A stretch of 64,000 nt of DNA from positions 77,183,235 through 77,247,234 of the forward strand of contig OY829326.1 in assembly GCA_963691655.1 (NCBI GenBank). The letters are read 5' to 3'. The position numbers were made by a program, and so were the translations under genes. This stretch comes from Toxonevra muliebris (Eukaryota; Arthropoda; Insecta; Diptera; Pallopteridae). Under the pieces are notes generated by a model. That model was given only the letters and a program-made list of their open reading frames with translations. It ran no database searches and had not been told where the DNA came from. Positions 34,285 through 46,863 of this stretch are shown here, in pieces; positions within the stretch are counted from its first letter, which is position 1; the number at the start of each line of letters is the position of its first letter.

Positions 34285-36590
34285 CCAAAATAGTGTTAGG
34301 TTTTTTTGGAGCCTCATATAAGCTTTTAAATGATTTCGAACAAATTAACGTTTTACTGTGGGGCTGACAAATTTGTTCTAATTTTAAAATTGTGGATTTT
34401 TATTCGTAGTGTGTACAAAGAAATACAAAAATCAAAAACTAATAAAGCAATAACTTTTGTTTAATGTTCAAAGTCTACATAATGACTATATATAATTATG
34501 TAGAAATAAATATCTACCTGAAGGCTTACATACATGTGCAAAATATTAACTGCACTGATTTGAATACTAATTGCGCCAGTGCATGCGCAATTGATTTCAC
34601 TCTAATTTTAACACCACTGAAGTAAATGCGGGTATTAAAAATAAATAAAAAAACACTTCAAGAACATGTCAAAAGTTTTCTATTTTTATTTTCAATGCAT
34701 TTATAGAAATGCTTCCTCAATAAATGAATGAACGAACAGTGAATATCACTTGCAATCCAAGAAGCTTAAAGGCTCAAAGTACAAACCCAGCACAAAGTCC
34801 ACAATAAAGTTGAATAAAAAATAAATAGAAAAAAAAACAATAATCTGCGCCCATTGATAAAAATGTAGAGAAGCTCATTTTAAGTGCATAAACGTCACAA
34901 TGAAGACAAACAGGCAGATAGAAAAAAGCAACAAATACAACACTGCTTGGCTCTTCCTCAAGAGGCACCCGCCGAAGAAATATACGCATGCGCCTAGTAT
35001 CGTATGGTGTCTTTCTTTCAATTTGATGAAGTGCACCCTATTCATTTGGTGTAGATATGAAGTGTTGTGTGTGTGTGTGTGTGTGTTTGAGCGCACACAT
35101 ACATAATCTTTAGCAAAATCTACAACTACAAAGTGCAATCACAAATAAAACTGTAATTTATATCTGCAACTATTCAAATTGCTATAATGACCATTCTTAC
35201 ACACACACACACACACACTTACATACACATGCACCGACGAACGCCCACAATGTTAATATATTGTACCTTCTAAGCATACAGAAATTACAACAACAACAAC
35301 AACGCTACTAGCATGATCGTGCAACAATTCACCATTGGAGGTCCACGTCCGTCCCTCCGTCCGTCCACTCATTCAGTGCGTTCTGTATACATAAAGTGCA
35401 CATTTCTCATCGCATTGTCGGCCAGTTGCACGCTAACAAAGGAGCAACAACAACAACAAAGGCAGCAATAGCAGCAAATTTGCAGTTCGCGACTAGAATT
35501 ATGATTATCATATCATTTCATGCTAAACACCTCGTTAGATTGAATTGCGGCGGCGCATATAGCACGATCGGAAGGAGAGCCGACTAGCTGGTCGGCTATC
35601 AGATAGATGGGGGACGGACGGACGAAAAGACAGACAAATTATAAACGGCAATAATAGCAGCAGCAACACAGCAACCACAATAACAATTGCTACCGATTTC
35701 ATCTGCTAGGTGCAATTTGTGTGTAAATATAAATCGGTGGCAAGTGAGTGTTGTCGGCAATCGACCACACACACCCAACCCCTCTGCAATTGTGATATTT
35801 AACTATTTGAATTTGGATTGAGAAAGCGTGGCCGACAGCAGCGTATGCATTTAGTAAATGCAAATTTTTTGAGTTCAAATTCATGGCCAAAATTATGGAT
35901 GGAGAAATTTTCATAAAACCAACAAATAATGACATACATTTCTATGTATTTCTAAACGATTTCCCCTCTCCGCACTCACTGCGCGGCAGTTCATATTTCG
36001 AATGATATCAACCAGCCTTCAATTTAGCAACTAAGCACATGTATTTGCAATTTTCACTTGTTTATCCCAGAGTTGCCTGCAACATCGGATATGTTGCTTG
36101 TTGCTCTGTTATATTGTTGTTTATTTTGGAGTACATTGAGCGGATCAGATGAATGCAATTGAAATATGTGCGCAGTTAGCAATTGCAGATCGTGGGTGGG
36201 CATTCGATGATCGGATATGGTCAGCGTGGGTGGTCAGTTATGTTGTTATGCATGTAGCATGTTCTCATTATACTCGTATGTATTGTACGAAGTATGCAAA
36301 TGTATCTAGCTTTACTCGCTTAAGATTCGTGACTTTCAAGTTCAATTATGTTTTCAAACAATAAAATTCATCGTTAATTTTAGTTATATTTTTAAAATAT
36401 TTACAACTAGCAAATTCTTTTAAGATGATAAAGAAAAACGAACTTTTCCAAACCGGCCTAATTTTCTATAGAAAATTTCAGGTCTGAAGGACAAATATGT
36501 GTGTATTGTGCAAGTAAAAATAATTTCATCTTAGAAAGATTTCCAACCATCTTTTAAGCAGAAATTCCCACCATTAGGTCATGTGCTCAG
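34285..36590. other. low-repeat, triplet-rich non-coding stretch
   Basis: Few TE traces. Contains (TG)n at 35067-35087, (CA)n at 35200-35218, CAA tracts (35288-35303, 35447-35460), GTCC repeats (35346-35366) and a GGAC repeat (35610-35623). Composition is nearer balanced than elsewhere, as often seen in regulatory or single-copy intronic DNA, but no specific site can be assigned. Confidence 0.35.
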
Positions 36591-36594
36591 TTCA

Positions 36595-37240
36595 ACCTCG
36601 AACGTAGGTGCAGAAGACAAAATTTGGTAATATATTCAGCCAGCCAAGAAGCAATCAAAGCAGTGGACTCTTTTTAGCTATTCTCAAAGATAGTCTGGGA
36701 GTGCTGCTGAATGAATTAGGTAAGACAAACAAGGTCACAAGGGTTACTGGATACACGGCAATACATGGCAATTAAATTGTCAAATACTTATCCAGGAGAG
36801 CAGCGGCCAAGAATCACATTGATCCGGAATCCTTTCTGGGTATAGGGGCGGGCACCATTAAAGAAAAGCTAAGAGAAGATGAAAGAGACAACATATAGTC
36901 ATAGTGGATCAAATTCCTAAGCTAAGGAAATCCAGACAACTAATTGGGAGTTTTAAACCCAAAAGAGATTCCGATGCCTCAAGCTAATTGAAAACAACCT
37001 TTGAATAATCACGGGTTTTCTTTTAGGACATTGAAAACTGGTGAGCACATGCAAAATTTAGGCATAGGACATAGAGAAGAAAAAGAGAAGCCGGAGCATA
37101 TCTTAATGTACTGCGAGGCTCTTCCACGAAGAAGAAAAATATATCTGGGGCACTACTGACCGGATTGTTTGGACATAATTGCCTTAGATTCCTTAGCGAA
37201 ATTGGCCTATCTGACTGCTTAAGATAAAGATACTATTTAG
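36595..37240 (+). pseudogene. LINE RNase H and C-terminal fragment (I/R1-like)
   Basis: On + a frame reads YSASQEAIKAVDSF near 36633. After a frame change come LGVLLNELGKTNKVTRVTGY and AIHGN, followed by LSRRAAAKNHIDPESFLGIG near 36785-36850. This is the order of an RNase H domain (SDSQAA...GH-x-GN...RRGA) in I/R1/LOA-type non-LTR elements; the usual first Asp is replaced (SAS). The C-terminus EHMQNLGIG, KPEHILMYCEALPRRR follows near 37045-37135, similar to 7985-8248, but the CxxC pair is lost. An (ATCT)n-like tail lies at 37237-37255. Frameshifts make it inactive. Confidence 0.65.
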
Positions 37241-37856
37241 ATATTATCTATCTATCTGCAACATCGTTTTCGAAAGTCATTAGTGCAAATAAATTTAATT
37301 TGTCTTTCAACAATGAGTTTCTTAGATAAATTTTTAAATATTTTAATTTTGAAAACGATTTCCCGTAAATAATAGTGCGAATATAAAAAATTAAATTTTG
37401 TCGCAGTTCTAAGGTTTTAATTGGCATTCCATTAAAAAGGAAAAAAAAATATTTTAAATGTATAAAACATTTTTAAAGTACACGACGAACATTGCGAGAT
37501 CAATTCGCCTCAAAATGTTCATATCTACGACGCCTAGTTATGGGCGTTACAAACAACCACTACCCGATCAATACACTCTTTGCCCAGAATGTATATGGTA
37601 TAAAAAGTAAATTCTGAAATTCGAAAGACGAAAATCGTAAAAATTACCCGATTCTGATTGTAAAAAAAATGTCTAGCAAACACTTGGATTTACTCCTGGG
37701 TACAGATCGAAATGTTGATAGCCTCGAATATCAAAGCATTGCTAAGATCAAGTAAGTAGAGATCGAAGGATGCACCACTATTACAATTTAGTGAAAATAA
37801 CCCATTGAGGTCCCCGGCCCATTCACGTTATGTGTGTTCTATTTGTGCACGAATGG

Positions 37857-37975
37857 AATGGACCTACAGTTTAATGCCAAAGTTAAACAGCGATGTGAAA
37901 ACTTTGCTTAGGTACTTTTTATGCTCTAAGGTTAGTCTTTGCCAGCCAAGAGGTGGTGCCCCACAGTGTCGCAAA
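37857..37975 (+). repeat. fragment of the 27.6-kb SINE body
   Basis: TGGACCTACAGTTTAATGCC matches AGGACCTACAGTTTAACGCC at 27615-27634. Downstream, CTTTGCCAGCCAAGAGGTGG loosely fits known fly SINE bodies. No head is recognisable here. Confidence 0.4.
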
Positions 37976-38550
37976 GATGGACATAAATGCAAAAGATTAT
38001 AATTGAAAAATTAATATGCATTTGATGCAGATCTGTTGTTAATACTCTAATTAAAACAACTTTAAAAGGACTTGGGGGAAAAAAGATTTTTATGGCTTAT
38101 GAGCGTGTTTCTTTTATGGGCAAAATTGGCTTTAAAATGCTATAACTTTTTTGTTTCTCAGATCGATTTTAGATTTTTTCGCCAAAATTTATTATTTTTT
38201 TGTCTTTTACTAAATGCAAATAAAGAAAAAACTAAAATATGAAAGTTTCGGAATGCAGGAAATCTAAAGGCTGCAAGGATTCCACCTAATTTTTTAATAT
38301 GTTATTTTTAGATGCAATACCTTTAAAAAAAAGTATGACTCAAAGTGCGCGAAGTTGTCCGAAGAGTCGTTTTGATCACTTTTTTGACCCTACTTTTTGG
38401 TGCACTGTACTAAATGAGTGATTTTTTTATTTTTTTGAAAAACGATTTTTTTTTTTAAAACAATCCCAATTCGATTACACTAATAAATTTAAAAATTTAT
38501 AAATTATATTTAAGAAAAAAATAGTAAGATTTAAAAAAACTGAAATTTGT

Positions 38551-38850
38551 TTTTTATGCAAAATTCGTTTTGGGTTGTATGAGTGGTGGATGTTGGGCGT
38601 GTTCGAATTTAGCAAAACTTCATACATATCTTTATTCTATTATTTTTAGTCCTTGTACTGAATTATCAAATAGTGAATCAATTATCAATTAGAAACCAAT
38701 TGTTATGCAAAATTCGTTTTGGGTTGTATAGGCGGTGGGTGTAGTAAATTTTGACCAAACTTTGTTGTTTTCTTCATATGTTTTTAGAAAAGGCTGTGTG
38801 CCAAATTTCAGTACCCTATTTTTGTCCCAAAAATGTATGAGCTCGCGACA
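38551..38850 (+). repeat. two-unit tandem repeat, period about 149 bp
   Basis: ATGCAAAATTCGTTTTGGGTTGTAT-type segments (25 of 25 shared) start at 38556 and 38705, each followed by a G-rich GGTGGG stretch and an AT-rich arm. The second unit continues to a CCAAATTTCAGTACC-type segment also seen near 46525. Confidence 0.6.
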
Positions 38851-38885
38851 CTGTATGTCGTGTAGAAAAAATTATAATTATTATT

Positions 38886-38966
38886 TTCGGTTTAACGACT
38901 GATGTGAATATCGAACCCCAATACCCTGGCTAGCAGTACAGCATATACCACTTACACCACGAAAAA
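38886..38966 (-). repeat. tRNA-derived SINE head, separate type
   Basis: The minus strand reads CGTGGTGTAAGTGGTATATG (A box), then TACTGCTAGCCAG and GGGGTTCGATATTCAC (B box) in tRNA-like spacing. Both boxes fit polymerase III promoters with a few changes. The head differs from the 13.6/49.0-kb and 27-kb types. Confidence 0.5.
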
Positions 38967-39011
38967 TACGAAATTTATATTTTGAGCTTTTCACATATTT
39001 ATACAGCGATC

Positions 39012-40288
39012 CTACACCCAGAGAAATACTTACTTGGTTCGAAGAAAAACGGCTATAAAATTGAGGAAAAATATGAATGATTTGACGCCATAGAAACGGT
39101 TTCCTCATTTAGATATATAAAATTTCCTTGAGTTGAGGAAATATTTTTCAAATATGAGAAATTGTATATAATTTACGTAAAATTTTCCTCAGTTTGAGGA
39201 ATAATTTTCCATAGATTAAAGTCAATTTACTTTTTGAAAAAGAAATCCTCAATTTATGGAATATTTTCTACAATGTTGTTTTAATTAAAAGGCATAGAAA
39301 TCATGTTTTTTTTACTTGTATTCATTTATTATTTTATTTTTAATAAGAATTAAGGTTTACATTCATACGTATTTTTACAAACACTACAGGCATCGTCGCC
39401 TTCAAATTATCAAAAGATCCTTATGGCCACCAAAAAATTATAAATTGAACTTTATTGAAATTTATATCTTTTAATATATTTTATTTTTTCACAATATATA
39501 TATATTTTTTTTTTTCAAAAACTATATCAATAGCCACAAACCACTTCGCTTGAAATAGAGACGCCGACTTAAAAATTCAAAAGAAAAACAAAGCGTACGC
39601 GATTATCTGCTAAGGCCAAAAGAGTAAAGCTAGTTTTTTGTATATACAAAAATTTTGTATGGAGAACATTTTTGGTATATTCGTCTCTTTTTTACATTTT
39701 CATTTTTTATGCAAAAATAGTTTAATTACCTTATTTTATTCTAAATAAGGTAATTTGTTCTTTTATGGTATTTTGATACTTTTGTTTTGCAGCCAAATGG
39801 TGCTTGAATTTTTATATGCTGATGCGACTAAATTTTGGAAAAAAAACAGGTTTATGGAAACGTCCATTGTTGCATGCGCATTTATGTTAACAATAGACCA
39901 AGTAATTCATAAAAGCTCTTGAGTTAAAATTTTATGCAGAGACGCGTTGTAAGGACTAAGTTTTAGAAAAAAATTTTATTTGAAGATGCCCATTTACCAC
40001 ACCCATATTTTCTTGTGTTTTATTTACTTTTTTATCTTACTTTTCTTTAATTTTAGTTTTAACAATTTCATTGAAACTTGGGATTTGATTTCAATTGGTG
40101 GGCAGCACCGCAATTAAATTTCCAAAAATGAAGAAAAAACTTACTTCAAATTGAACACCATGGTTGCATGAAAGGAGCACATTTTTCATCATTTTGAGGA
40201 AAATTTACATAAACGAGAAAAATTTTCGTGGATTTAAATTGAGGAAACTTTTTCTTTGTTTTAGAGATGGGTATTTTTCCGGGTGTAG
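39012..40288. mobile_element. 1.28-kb non-autonomous element with terminal inverted repeats
   Basis: The left end is CTACACCCAGAGAAATACTT and the right end inverted is CTACACCCGGAAAAATACCC: 16 of 20 match. No transposase frame exists between them. The interior carries many short TGAGGAAA/TTTCCTCA repeats in both orientations (39060-39260 and 40195-40260). The TA inside the shared CTACACCC could be a TA target site, but the duplication cannot be separated from the repeat. Confidence 0.5.
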
Positions 40289-40289
40289 T

Positions 40290-42195
40290 ATACATAACTT
40301 TCGAGTGACTTTTTTGATAATTTTAACTTTTTTTTTTTTACTTTTGAACTAAGCACATGGATATCAATTATCAATTACCAAATTACCTAACTTTACCACA
40401 ATGCCCGAAATTCCTTTGACGAAAAGTTAGTAGTTCTTTGTGTATGATAAGTATCATTTGAAAAAGGTTTTCTCATGCTAATTGCATTACGTTTCATTCG
40501 ATAATCAAAATTATCGTTCCCATTTTCATTAATGTCCATTGGCATTGAATGGCATCAGTATTAATTAACTAATATTCACAATTGGTCAATTAATATTTAT
40601 TTTTGAAGTTAGTTGATTCCTTTTAGGCTTTTCATCAATTACAGCTGACATTTTTTAATGGCAATCAAATTTCAAAAATGTATCACATTTTTTTGCATAA
40701 ATCACAGTGATTTTAATCTTTCAAATATCACTTCCAATTATTCACAACGTTATGTTTTTCTGCTTTTGCTTTTTAGGAATTTAGAATCGGTTTAACTTAA
40801 TTGAATTTCATGAAGTTTACAAAACTTTTTTCTTTACTTACTTTTGTAATGGTTTTGAAAATGAAAATGGTTTCACTTACTAAATTTCGCATTGATTGCA
40901 AAAGTCGCAGCGGCAATAAGAGCAGTAACAGCAACAACAATAACAACAGCAAGTAATTAAAATGCAATTCTGATTATTGGCAGCTTCATTTGTGTTGTCA
41001 ATAACTATTATGTTGCCGTAAAGTTGTTAAATTACATATATGTATGTATGCATGTATTTATGAGTCTATATGTGTATTTGGTCAACCACAATTACACAAT
41101 GTAGTTCACACATATGAATGTACTTATATATACATATACATATACGAATGTGGATCTATTTGTGTGTGCAAGACTTCCGAAAGAAATTTAGAGAGCCATA
41201 CGAAAGCGTTTAATCTAAATCTTGTGTCCGCTGTCATGTACAATTGAGAAGCGTTAAGTTGTTTGCATAAATGCTGTCAATTTCCATTTCCTTCGATAAG
41301 TGTAACTAAAGCACTTAATTAATAATAATTTTAATTTAAGACGCTGACATAGAGAAATTTAATTGATGGACAGAAACAGTTAATTTTATTTGAATTCACA
41401 TTTCCATCTAAAGGATATAGCAGGGTAGGAAATGGTGATGTGCTCCAGAAGTTATTGAGATTTGAGATATGCCATATTGTTTCCTTCTAAGAGAAACCAC
41501 TGTTATAAAATTTTTAGACCGATTGCTTTAATCCTCTGTGCACAGGGGTACAGACTTTCTAGTTTTTTAATTTTTTTTCACCATATGCTGGCTCTCAAAA
41601 ATTTTAAACAAAAATTACAAAATGTTTTAGAATTCTTATGCATAAAAAAAACTAAATTTTTTGACGCAAAATTGTAATTTTTATCAACTAAATAAATTTT
41701 GTAAAGCTCATTTTCGAAAAATGCGGGATGGTACACCTGTAAATTTTTGACTGATAAATAAACATATAACTACCTGCTCCATGTATAGATTTTTGTAAAA
41801 TGTGGAAGGCATTTAAAAGTGATACCAATTTTCAGTAAAAATACTGTTAAGTCTCACTAAAATCGGTTTAGGGATTCTACAAGGCACTTCAAAAATATGA
41901 AGTTTTTGAATCTTTTTTTTTCAATCTGATATCACTGTGCAACAGCCAAAATCGGGCTGGCGATTTGACAAGTAGTCTTGATTAATTTTGAGTCGTTGAG
42001 CTCGAATCTGAAGACAATTTCGCTTCATCCCGTCAGATTTTTGAGATTTCGGCACATGAAATCAAGAAAAAGGACGGTTTTATTAAGACTGTACCAGGAC
42101 ATTGTTAATTTATGCTTTATTGTTTTTGGTGTCTATGGAAAAGTTGTTTAGTAGAAAAAGAAGGAAATGTTTTGTGAATACAAGAATCTTCCATC
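40290..42195. other. non-coding stretch
   Basis: AT-rich with CAA/CAG triplets (40925-40955) and TATG/ATAC repeats (41040-41060, 41125-41145). A weak inverted pair ACAGGGGTAC (41541) and GTACACCTGT (41731) is too short to call an element. Confidence 0.4.
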
Positions 42196-42199
42196 TAGG

Positions 42200-43825
42200 C
42201 TCTATACCCCAAATTTTGTAAGTCTTTTAAGTACAGCTTAGAACAATATTGCCAACAGGCTAAATGAATGATAAAAGTATTTTAGTGTGTTTGGCAAAAA
42301 GTTAGCTTAGAGGGTCAATTTATGTTAAATGTTTAGCTCAAGAGAAGTGACTTGTAAATAATTCCACCAACCGCCTAAAGCTATTTCTTTTAAGTGATAA
42401 CAGGAAAGATGTTCTAGGCTTCATATAAAAAACCTTGGTATAGAAGATCTTCTAGGTCACAGTGGCTGATTTTCGGGTCCTTCCTACCGTACCACTAATA
42501 AAAAGTGATAATAGGAAGTCTGTTAGACGCTTCGGCCCACTCATTAATGGTGGTCTTAATAACTGTATACGACATGAGAGTACGGTTTCTGGTCCCAAGA
42601 AACCAGTTTATAAACTTCGTTAGCTTTGGAGCCGCCAGTGAAAATACGCATATAATTAAAACCAGGTTTATGCTTCTAGTATTTGTTGTTTTAAAGCACT
42701 GTGTTAAAACGGAAATCGTTGGCATTGATAGAACTGTTGGGACCAAATCAGTGTCTTCAGCAATTTCACTAATATCTAGGGTAGCCAGATTTTTGATTCG
42801 CGAAATCAGTACGTTGGAAAGAAGTGAAAATCAGTACAAATCAGTACATTTTTTATGCTTTTATTACCTAGTGATTTCAAAATAAGATAGTGATATAAAC
42901 GTCTTGAAACTTTTTCTCCGATTTTGTGTGTTCATATTACATTTTTTTTGTTCGTCAGTAGACAATGTTGATTACATATCAGTCACCATATTTAGATTGA
43001 GGGATTGTGAAAGCTGAGGACGATAATCAAATTTAATTAGTAACAAATTCCTTTCATTCATTTTAAAACCTTCGTTAATCGACTTTTCTTCAAGCAAATA
43101 TTGCTTTTCTCCTCTTGATAGTAGCAACGCGAATGCATTTTATTTTGTGAACAATGAAAAACAAAGAAACAAACAGGGTGAGACTGTCTGCAAAAACGAT
43201 TTTAAGACCATTAAGGTTAAGAATTTGAAAAAATCAGTACAAAATACAAAAATCAGTACATTTTCGTACTGATTTCGAGATTTCAAAAAATCAGTATTTA
43301 AAAAAAAAATCAGGACATGTACTGATCAAATCAGTACGTCTGGCTACTCTACTAATATCCCAGCAAGTGTCATAACAGTGCCGATTGAGTTTAAGCCTCC
43401 AGATGGCTTTGACAGCCTCTCCTTTAGCAAAAACATCAAACGGAAGCAATGTCGAGCCAGGCGTAGTCGTAGAAGCTCCCGTGCAACAAATAGCCATAGT
43501 CCATGGAGCATTCCTAACGCTGGCAAGATTAAATCTGCTCTACCACCTTGGATAACTTTAACCTAACATAAGAACGCCATGAAAGTTTGGTATCTAGAAT
43601 AACTCCACAATATTCCATTTCATGGAATAGCAGAATAGCGATGCCCCTGAGTACTGGCAAAGTGAGACTATAAATTGTGAAAAGAATAATACCAGTTTTA
43701 AGAAGGTTAACCGATACTCCATTTGAGCAACAATTGCAAATGTGCATATTTCATAACTAAGATAAGTATAACCTAAGCGCATGTTGAAAGCCCAGGCCCA
43801 GTTTTACTCATCCAGTATGAGTACA
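42200..43825 (-). pseudogene. I/R1-like LINE pseudogene, split by a hAT MITE
   Basis: Minus-strand blocks in order: a reverse transcriptase thumb-side segment SVNLLKTGIILFT, then YCGVILDTKLSWRSYV (about 43715-43560); FDVFAKGEAVKAIWRLKLNR (about 43445-43385); the MITE; then a degraded RNase H start YAYFTGGSKANEVYKL (about 42655-42605, Asp of the usual TDGS replaced by Gly). After it comes LKRNSFRRLVELFTSHFS, a TGA stop and AKHL near 42400-42330. The order fits a non-LTR element with RNase H and a Cys/His C-terminus. Many stops and frame changes are present. The TGA is shared with the fragment at 6545-6905. Confidence 0.6.
42777..43351. mobile_element. hAT-like MITE, 575 bp, inserted in a LINE
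   Basis: Flanked by the perfect 8-bp duplication CTAATATC (42769-42776 and 43352-43359). The ends are TAGGGTAGCCAGA and inverted TAGAGTAGCCAGA (12 of 13). TCAGTAC/GTACTGA motifs repeat just inside both ends. No transposase. These are hallmarks of non-autonomous hAT elements. A second copy is at 33843-34280. Confidence 0.85.
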
Positions 43826-43829
43826 TATA

Positions 43830-45520
43830 AGTACAAATTTGTATACTACTTGAATTAGTTAATTAATTGACAAAATAATCTAGAAAAACAAATTATGAAG
43901 TGCTTCTTTAATACGCATTTGCATGATAAAATATTTATAGCATATAGAAATGTAAAATTATTCCACTATTTGTGTAGATATTAATAGACACACACACATA
44001 CAGACAGATACACAAAATAATATTCCTATTTTATTTAACCTTTCCACATAAATATCGAGTCTATTTAAATAAAGTGCATTTTTGGATATTTTTTAAAAAC
44101 AAAAAACCAGATAAAATACTTTGCATTATTGTTTTTTGCATACGAATATGTTGCATGTATATGCGGATGTGTGTATGTGTGAGATGTGAAATGAATATTC
44201 TCGCAAATAATGAAATAATTAATATTGTTTTTGACTTTTGTAGAGGTTTTCTTACTTATACCCACGTATGTGTTTATATATGTACTCGTAGTTAGTGTGT
44301 ACATTGCAAAATACACACAACAACAAAAATGATATATGTGTATAAAAAACAATAGAAAATTTCAACATGGCAAACAGGAAATGAAGGAACAACGGAAATG
44401 CCAAACAAAAAGCTCCAAATACAGCTGAGGAAGAGTAGAGAGAGGAGGTGGAGGTGAATGAGGAAGTAGAGGAAACTAATGCATTCGCGCATATTAAATA
44501 AACCCAACTATACAATCGCATATTTGTGTGTAGGCGTGCGATCATGCATGTGTGTATAACACATACATACAAACACGCACAATGGTGGATCCAGGAAGAG
44601 GGAAGAGAGTACCTGAATCCCCTATTAAGATATTAAAATATGCATAAAATTAATATTGATATTTCTAAAATGCATTCAAGAAGGGTTTTGATCGTATTAC
44701 TTATGCAGTGTTTCTCTTTTTTTTGAGCAAGACACTGGGCCAAGATAGATTTTTAAATCTAAGTACATACTTACATAAAACTGTAGTATTCTTATACCTG
44801 ATTTACAGTCTTTTCTAATTTTCTTAAAAGATGGTGTTTTCTTAGGAGATTCTGAGTTTCCCTGACCTCATGGCCACTGGTTTACTGAAAACTAAATTTT
44901 GAGCACTTATAGACTGGTAAATGGTATCAATGGCTTTAAGATACTACCGACTTTGTAGACATCAATAGTCACCAGGATTTCACTGAGATTTAGGTAAAAC
45001 TAAATCAAAATCGAGCATTGCATGATCCTTTTAAGAATTTTCATTTGGACACTTATTCCCACATTCTAAGCCGCAAAGTGAAATTTTCAAAATCAGAATA
45101 AAAGAGACCTCCATAATTCAACTAATTGAAAACAGGAGTGTGCTGAATCATAATCGGGATACAGAATTTTTCTATTATGTAAGAACGCCTAGAAATCTTC
45201 ACTCAATTTGCGAAAATGTTAATTTTGGGCATTTTTTATAAACGATAGTTTTTATCAAACACTTTTGAGCAAACCATTCAAAAGGTTTACTTTAACCTAT
45301 TAAAGCATAGACGAAACTAGAAGTCTAACTTACAGATTTTGTGGACAGATTTTGTTGACCAAACTTTGTGAAACCTTTTATTTTATATTGAATAAGAAAA
45401 TAAAACACTTTTGAAGTTTCGGAAAAATTGTTTTCCTATTTAATCAGACCTTTATTGTTTTAGGTCACCAAGAAAAAAATAGCATTTTGGTTCAGCAAAA
45501 ATTATAAATTATTAACTAGC
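43830..45520. other. non-coding stretch
   Basis: AT-rich with (CA)n (43990-43998) and TG-type runs. A purine-rich block at 44425-44475 reads on the minus strand as a long pyrimidine tract ending CTCAG, but no convincing exon follows. Short frames only. Confidence 0.4.
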
Positions 45521-45524
45521 TGAC

Positions 45525-46765
45525 CCGGCAAACGTTGTTCTACCCTTTCTATGAAGAAGTGGGAAAATTTAAGTTTATTTGAATGAAGAAGAATGAAGTT
45601 TCTTTGTGTTTAAAATTGAACATTGGTAATGACAATTCAAGCTGAAAGGACATACATTGAATTTGGTAAAAATTCTAGATTTAAAAATGAGTTATCAAAA
45701 TTGGCATTTTTAAAAGTATTTAATTTGCGGAAGAATATCAAAGACCGTTCCAGAAGTTATATGTAGTCTCAAAAACTATTTAAAAATATGTACTCATTTG
45801 CTATTTATTATAAAAAAAGAATTTATTTTAGAATTTTAAATAGCTAGGCAGGGTCTTAAGATATTTCATAAAGTAGTAGAAATAATAGTAGAAAAAGGAA
45901 TGGAAAAAGTAGTAAAAAATAGCAGTAAAAAATAAGAAGAAAGTAGTAGTAGAAAAGGTAGTAGGAAAATGAATAGAAAATAGTATTACAAATTGTTGTA
46001 AAGAAGTAGTAAAAAGTTAGCAGAAAAAGTAGTAGAAAAATAGTTAAACATAGTAGTCCAAAAATAGTAAAAATGGAGTAGAAAGAGTGGTAGAAATAAT
46101 AGTGAAAAATAATAGTAGAAAAAACTGTAAAAAGTAGTAAAAAATAATATAAGAAAAAATTGTAGAAAAAATGTATTAAAAAAAGTATTAGAAAAAAAGT
46201 AGTAAAATAGTAGTAGAAAATATTGGTTGGAAAATTAGTAGAAAATAGTAGTAGAAAATAGTAGTAGAAATAGTAGTAGAATTAGTAGTAGAAATAGTAG
46301 TAGAATTAGTAGTAGAAATATTAGTAGAAAATAAAAGTGAAGTATGGTGCCACACCCTCTAATCCAACAAACTGAAAGAATTTAAATTTTAGTACCATAT
46401 CATAAATGCCTCCTAAGATATCTCATAATGAAAATTCAGGTTATATGCAAGGTGCAACGCCCCTTTTGTCAATCCCACCTATATTTTTGTTGTAGCATGG
46501 CATTGTCAATTCTCATTATTGTACCAAATTTCTGTACTGTGCTATAAATGGTTCTTGAGATATACCCAAAAAAATATTAGGATTGTATGGGAGGTGCCAC
46601 GCCCACTTTCCTAAAAGCCATTATGAATAGCTATGTTTCATCCTACCGTCCAAGAAAATATATTCTGGAAATATGACTTCAATCGGTCTAGTCGTTCAGA
46701 AGTTACACGATGTCATACACACAAAACTCTACGATTATATAAGTATATAAAGATATATTAATTTA
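45525..46765 (+). repeat. dispersed repeat starting GCTGACCCGGCAAACG
   Basis: Begins TAGCTGACCCGGCAAACGTT near 45530. It ends with CGGTCTAGTCGTTCAGAAGT near 46688 and ATATAAGTATATAAAGATAT near 46737, start and end phrases I recall from widespread arthropod repeats but cannot name. Between lie a minisatellite (45880-46345) and paired blocks with ATAAATG.CTYCTAAGATAT and GGAGGTGCCACGCCCACTTT. No protein domain seen. Confidence 0.45.
45880..46345 (+). repeat. degenerate (TAGTAGAAA)n minisatellite
   Basis: More than forty imperfect units built from TAGTAGAAA/TAGTAAAAA, purest at 46240-46330 where TAGTAGTAGAA alternates with A or T spacers. One strand is almost free of C. Confidence 0.85.
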
Positions 46766-46863
46766 GAGGTAATACTAAAGCAAACTAAACACCTCTAGCA
46801 ATACAATCCACCAGGATCTATCAAAATATCAAGCACTTAAATTGTAAAATGCAATAAACTTAC

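Noticed and set aside
41541..41740. Inverted ACAGGGGTAC / GTACACCTGT pair as a MITE
   Set aside because: Only about 10 bp with a mismatch and no target duplication.
44065..44572. Overlapping long frames on both strands, including a pyrimidine-tract acceptor at about 44425
   Set aside because: Low-complexity Phe/Leu/Ser- and Tyr/Cys-rich products from AT-rich and TG-rich DNA; no donor site follows.
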